From contig JAEWFG010000230.1 of NCBI GenBank assembly GCA_023388935.1, positions 1-8,397 on the forward strand: 8,397 nucleotides of DNA. The letters run 5' to 3'. Source of the DNA: Pseudomonadota bacterium (GTDB lineage: Bacteria; Pseudomonadota; Alphaproteobacteria; Rhizobiales; Xanthobacteraceae). This document shows, piece by piece, positions 6,166 through 8,397 of this stretch (positions within the stretch are counted from its first letter, which is position 1; each line of letters begins with the position of its first letter). The notes beneath the pieces were generated by a model. That model ran no database searches and was not told the DNA's origin. It was given only the letters and a program-made list of their open reading frames with translations. The position numbers were made by a program, and so were the translations under genes.

Positions 6166-6864
6166 TCAGTCCTTCCCGTCGCCGAACAGCGCGGCGAACT
6201 GCTTTTCGCCGGTGCGGGTAAAGTTCACGACGCGGCTGCCGGGCGTGGGGTCGCGCGCAGCCCATTTCAATTCGGCGAAGCGCTGCATCATGGCGGCGCC
6301 CAGCGTGCCGGCGAGATGGTGGCGCCGCTCGCTCCAGTCGAGGCAGGCCTTGCACACCGGCCGGCGCGGATGGGCGAGCATGTCGGGCGATATCTGCAAG
6401 TGCTTTGCGAGGAAGCGTTCGCCTTCGGCCGTCAGCTCGATGTCCTGCTTCCTCTGCTTGACCAGGTTTTGCGCGCGCATGGTGTCGAGCATCTGCACGC
6501 CGAGATCGCCGGCGAGATGATCGTAGCAAATCCGCGCGCGCCGCAGCGCCGGATCCTTCGGCCCCGTGCGCACGCGCATGTGCCCGGTGCGTGCGGCAAG
6601 CCCCGCAAGGCCTTCCAGCACACCGGCGACGTCATCGTCGGTGAGGCGGTAGTAGCGGTGGCGGCCCTGCTTCTCCGGCTCGACCAGCCCGCCGGCCTCG
6701 AGCTTGGCAAGATGCGAGCTCGCGGTCTGCGGCGTGATGCCGGCCTCCTGCGCCAGCTCGCTCGCGGTGAGCGCGCGGCCGTTCATCAGGGCGGTGAGCA
6801 TATTGGCGCGCGCGGGGTCGCCGACGAGGGAGGCGACCATGGCGATATCGGGACCTGATTTCAT
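6166..6864 (-). CDS. ArsR-family winged-helix regulator with Cys-containing C-terminal domain
   Basis: This 232-residue transcription factor acts in the cytoplasm. Residues about 8-75 form the ArsR winged helix: LVGDPARANMLTAL, then TASELAQEAGITPQTASSHL (recognition helix 44-55) and the wing KQGRHRYYRL (66-74). The C-terminal half (105-232) is longer than in minimal ArsR proteins. It holds C113 in ARICYDHLAG, and C171-x-x-C174 in VCKACLDWSERRHHLAG (170-186), a block I associate with a widespread ArsR subgroup. These residues could bind a metal or sense thiol state, but no ligand is known. The ATG at 6864 is preferred over one 21 codons upstream because the wHTH family usually starts close to the domain, and because the upstream part is REP-adjacent DNA. 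The ribosome-binding site is weak. A perfect 8-bp inverted repeat covers the start codon, suggesting autorepression. Confidence 0.85.
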   Translation of the reverse strand: MKSGPDIAMVASLVGDPARANMLTALMNGRALTASELAQEAGITPQTASSHLAKLEAGGLVEPEKQGRHRYYRLTDDDVAGVLEGLAGLAARTGHMRVRTGPKDPALRRARICYDHLAGDLGVQMLDTMRAQNLVKQRKQDIELTAEGERFLAKHLQISPDMLAHPRRPVCKACLDWSERRHHLAGTLGAAMMQRFAELKWAARDPTPGSRVVNFTRTGEKQFAALFGDGKD

Positions 6865-6886
6865 GCTTCGATGGTAGCCGAAGCAT
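6863..6886. promoter_or_regulatory. Inverted repeat over the ArsR-type start codon, likely autoregulatory operator
   Basis: ATGCTTCG (6863-6870) and CGAAGCAT (6879-6886) form a perfect 8-bp inverted repeat with an 8-bp spacer. It is 16 bp centre to centre, which suits a dimeric winged-helix protein. It overlaps the start codon of the regulator (CAT at 6862-6864). Confidence 0.5.
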
Positions 6887-6921
6887 TGCGGTCGGGCAAG
6901 GGCGTAGTCTACCAGCCAGCT

Positions 6922-7001
6922 CGTCATTGCGAGCGCAGCGAAGCAATCCAGAGATGTTTCCGCGGAGGGATTCCTGGATTGCTTCGCTGCGCTCGCAATG
7001 A
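6922..7001. repeat. REP palindrome (type C) interrupted by the IS element
   Basis: Arms of 28 nt (6924-6951 and 6974-7001) pair perfectly around a 22-nt loop. The arm begins CGTCATTGCGAGCG, one of the most common intergenic repeats in Bradyrhizobium-type genomes. The right arm is cut short by the insertion sequence. Joining base 7001 to 8388 across the element adds CG and extends pairing to the CG at 6922-6923, giving 30-bp arms. Confidence 0.9.
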
Positions 7002-7004
7002 TGC

Positions 7005-7017
7005 TGTGGACGGCCCC
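7005..7017 (+). repeat. Left subterminal inverted repeat of the IS
   Basis: TGTGGACGGCCCC is the exact reverse complement of 8370-8382. It begins three bases inside the left tip. Its inner part (7007-7015) also has a reverse-complement copy at 7072-7080 over the transposase start codon. Confidence 0.9.
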
Positions 7018-7079
7018 ACCTGAACGGCATCAAGTGCCAAAACGTGGTCGCCGGAGCGCCACAAAGAGGGAGGCCGTCC

Positions 7080-8105
7080 ATGACGAAGTTTATCAGAACA
7101 GCGATTGATCTGGGCAAGAACTATTTTCAGATACACGGGGTTGAGAGCGAAGGCGGCCGATCAGTCTCGCGTAAGGTGAAGCGCTCGAAGATGCATGAGG
7201 TCTGTTCGCAGATCGAGCCCTGCCGGGTTGGCATGGAGGCCTGCGGTTCGGCGCATTATTGGGCTCGCCAACTGGTCGCGATGGGGCACGAGGTGGTTCT
7301 GATACCACCGGCTTACATCAAGCCCTACGTCAAACGAGGCAAGAATGATGCGATCGACGCGGCGGCAATCTGCGAGGCGATGTCGCGAGCTGACATGCGG
7401 TTCGTACCGATCAAGAGTGCCGACCAGCAAGCCGTTCTGATGCTGCACAAGACCCGCGAACTGCTGGTCAAGCAGCGCACGATGGCGGTCAACGCCCTGC
7501 GTGGCCACCTTGCCGAGTTCGGCATTGTCGCCGCCAAGGGCCTAGGCCGTGTCGATGAACTGCTGGCGCTGGCGAAGGTGGATGCTGCACTTCCACCCAT
7601 TGCCATGGCCGCGGTGGCCTGCATGGCTCAACATCTGGAAGGGCTCGACCTGTCGATCGCGACCGTGGAGGAGGAGATCGTCAGGGGGCACAGACAAAAT
7701 CCAATCAGCCGCGTGCTCGACGAAATTCCTGGCGTTGGGACGCTGATCGCGTCGGTGATCGCGGCCAGTGTTCCCGATCCAGGCGTGTTCAAGTCCGGGC
7801 GCGACTTCGCGGCATGGCTCGGTCTGACGCCCAGGCAAAACTCGAGCGGCGGCAAGGAGAAGCTCGGCGCAATCACCAAGCAAGGTAACCGCTACATCCG
7901 CAAAATGCTCGTCACGGGGGCGACGTCGGTGTTGCGTGTCGCAGGCCGGCGCAAAGGCACTTTCGCCGACTGGATCAACGCGCTGCGGGCCAGAAAGCCT
8001 GAACGGCTGGTCGCCGTGGCTCTGGCCAACAAGCTGGCAAGGATCTGCTGGGCGATCATGACCACGGGCGAGGGCTTCCGTACCGATACGTATGTCAAAG
8101 CTTGA
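7080..8105 (+). CDS. IS110/IS1111 family DEDD transposase (RNA-guided recombinase)
   Basis: This 341-residue enzyme appears full length. The N-terminal RuvC-like DEDD domain shows IDLGKNYFQIHG (9-20, D10), VGMEACGSAHYWA (50-62, E53) and KRGKNDAIDAAAI (85-97, D90 and D93). A helical linker rich in charged residues follows (about 115-200). The C-terminal Transposase_20 domain shows LDEIPGVGTLIASVI (213-227), FAAWLGLTPRQNSSGGKEKLG (243-263) and KQGNRYIRKMLV (267-278). The serine in NSSGG (255 or 256) is the expected nucleophile of this family, which cuts and joins through Ser with a guide RNA bridging donor and target. The ATG at 7080 is chosen for its AGAGGGAGG ribosome-binding site; the open frame extends 36 bp further into the left end without one. 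The start codon lies in a sequence complementary to the left inverted repeat. Confidence 0.95.
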   Translation: MTKFIRTAIDLGKNYFQIHGVESEGGRSVSRKVKRSKMHEVCSQIEPCRVGMEACGSAHYWARQLVAMGHEVVLIPPAYIKPYVKRGKNDAIDAAAICEAMSRADMRFVPIKSADQQAVLMLHKTRELLVKQRTMAVNALRGHLAEFGIVAAKGLGRVDELLALAKVDAALPPIAMAAVACMAQHLEGLDLSIATVEEEIVRGHRQNPISRVLDEIPGVGTLIASVIAASVPDPGVFKSGRDFAAWLGLTPRQNSSGGKEKLGAITKQGNRYIRKMLVTGATSVLRVAGRRKGTFADWINALRARKPERLVAVALANKLARICWAIMTTGEGFRTDTYVKA

Positions 8106-8203
8106 GCGCACCTCACTAGCTTAAGCAGCATTCAAGGAGGGTATGCCGGTTCGAGTTTGGTAAGCACGAAAGAAGTGATGAGCGATACGGTCACCACCGA
8201 AAG

Positions 8204-8262
8204 CCGCGGACACCCCAACAACGTCATGAGCCTCCAGCTCGCCGCAATGATAGGGACCACGG
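8204..8262 (+). ncRNA. Putative target-binding loop of the guide RNA
   Basis: The base stem pairs 8204-8214 with 8253-8262 (eight Watson-Crick pairs, two A mismatches and one bulged A). The internal loop strands are 8215-8227 and 8241-8252. The inner hairpin is GAGC (8228-8231) with GCTC (8237-8240) around CTCCA. The 3' loop strand contains CGCAATGA, identical to the left target flank at 6994-7001. The 5' strand contains CGTCAT, the reverse complement of ATGACG at 8384-8389. Allowing two mismatches, the 5' match extends to 10 of 12 positions. Confidence 0.6.
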
Positions 8263-8360
8263 TTATCGGACTTCATCAGGGCCAGCGGTCATAAAACCCG
8301 CACCAACAGGCCGGACATATGACCGAAGCAGACCAAGTCGTTCGATACTTCAAAAAGTGC

Positions 8361-8366
8361 TTGCCA
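8361..8366 (+). promoter_or_regulatory. -35 half of a promoter completed only in the IS circle
   Basis: TTGCCA here differs from TTGACA at one position. In the present insertion the hexamer 16 nt downstream is TATGAC (8383-8388). In a circle, where 8387 is joined to 7002, it becomes TATGAT, close to the ideal -10, and it would drive the transposase gene. Junction promoters of this kind are known for IS110-family circles. Confidence 0.55.
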
Positions 8367-8369
8367 ATA

Positions 8370-8382
8370 GGGGCCGTCCACA
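8370..8382 (+). repeat. Right subterminal inverted repeat of the IS
   Basis: GGGGCCGTCCACA is the exact reverse complement of 7005-7017. It lies one base inside ATGA at the right junction, whereas the left repeat starts three bases from its junction, the asymmetric placing usual for IS1111 elements. Confidence 0.9.
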
Positions 8383-8397
8383 TATGACGGTGTGGAA

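Larger units (their letters stand above)
8106..8369 (+). ncRNA. Candidate bridge/seek RNA of the IS1111-type element
   Basis: The 264 nt between the transposase stop and the right inverted repeat hold no credible reading frame. In IS1111 elements the guide RNA that pairs with target and donor DNA is encoded here. The segment 8204-8262 folds as an imperfect stem, an internal loop and a terminal hairpin. The two loop strands carry CGTCAT (8222-8227) and CGCAATGA (8243-8250), matching the right and left halves of the insertion site respectively. Further 3', ACATATGA (8315-8322) equals the element's right tip plus ATGA. Target-type loop first and donor-type segment second is the order known for bridge RNAs. 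Exact RNA ends and promoter are not visible to me; transcription from the transposase side is assumed. Confidence 0.65.
7002..8387 (+). mobile_element. Complete IS110-family element, IS1111 type, inserted in a REP palindrome
   Basis: The element carries one DEDD transposase gene (7080-8105) with a short left non-coding end (78 nt) and a long right one (about 280 nt). Perfect 13-bp inverted repeats lie slightly inside the tips at 7005-7017 and 8370-8382. Such subterminal repeats are an IS1111 mark that classical IS110 elements lack. ATGA is present at both junctions (6998-7001 and 8384-8387), and one copy has been assigned to the element. Excision would restore a longer version of the flanking palindrome, which fixes the ends to within these four bases. 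The long right end is where IS1111 elements encode their guide RNA. All transposase motifs are intact, so the copy may be active. Confidence 0.9.

Noticed and set aside
6019..6858. Long plus-strand open frame (279 codons) opposite the ArsR-type gene
   Set aside because: It is the antisense of a well-supported winged-helix protein. Its Arg/Ala/His-rich composition is what high-GC DNA yields on the reverse strand, and it shows no ribosome-binding site or domain.
7542..8111. Minus-strand open frame (189 codons) opposite the transposase
   Set aside because: The transposase motifs are intact on the plus strand. The reverse frame shows no recognisable motif and is explained by codon bias.
8126..8131. 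CAGCAT, reverse complement of the left IS tip (7001-7006), as the missing donor guide
   Set aside because: Six bases are too few over a 260-nt region, and it lies about 190 nt from the other donor-like segment, upstream of the target loop.
8143..8163. Six-codon frame (MPVRVW) after an AAGGAGG in the IS right end
   Set aside because: The spacing to the ATG is too short and the frame stops at once. The purine-rich run is more likely part of the guide RNA structure.
1..8397. CRISPR arrays, tRNA or rRNA genes
   Set aside because: No evenly spaced repeats were seen. No tRNA-like cloverleaf or rRNA signature was recognised on either strand by eye.

Overview
The window is high-GC alphaproteobacterial DNA, most likely from Bradyrhizobium or a close relative. 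This rests on the propionyl-CoA carboxylase tail, the small secreted protein of the GCG...CRP type, the DUF2214 membrane protein and, above all, three kinds of intergenic palindromes of the sort scattered through Bradyrhizobium genomes. The genus call is an inference from sequence character; no database was consulted.

Layout. 1-537 is the 3' end of a propionyl-CoA carboxylase beta-chain gene (+). Directly behind it, at 549-2400, lie two visibly AT-richer genes (+): a DUF262 (ParB/GmrS-like) protein and a HEPN-fold protein with an intact R-x4-H motif. They look like a horizontally acquired two-gene defence or toxin-antitoxin-like module, joined so closely to the carboxylase gene that it may borrow its transcription. 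At 2471-4068 come small genes in host-like base composition: a two-helix membrane protein (+), a 50-residue protein (-), a DUF2214 four-helix membrane protein (+) and a dimeric alpha/beta-barrel-type protein (+), ending in a large palindromic repeat. At 4180-4862 two small exported proteins converge: a Tat-signal protein with a His/Trp-rich tail (+) and a two-cysteine-repeat protein (-), with a hairpin terminator for each between them. At 5033-6864 (-) an ArsR-type regulator lies upstream of an exported alpha/beta hydrolase. A perfect inverted repeat covers the regulator's own start codon.

The right end (7002-8387) is a complete IS110-family element of the IS1111 type. It has inserted near the outer edge of a REP palindrome (arms 6924-6951 and 6974-7001). 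Both junctions are visible: ATGA is present on each side, and removing the element restores a longer palindrome. The left non-coding end is short (78 nt) and the right one long (about 280 nt), which is the known IS1111 arrangement with a guide (bridge/seek) RNA in the right end. Within that right end there is a stem, internal loop and hairpin (8204-8262) whose two loop strands match the two halves of the actual insertion site. A second segment (8315-8322) matches the element's own right tip. Joining the two ends as a circle would build a near-consensus promoter (TTGCCA, 16 nt, TATGAT) facing the transposase. The window therefore holds an unusually readable RNA-guided transposon, with element, target, guide and circle promoter all visible.

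Motifs, palindromes, junctions and repeats are read from the sequence. Family names and the bridge-RNA mechanism are established knowledge. Links between particular guides and targets, and the defence role of the DUF262/HEPN pair, are inference.
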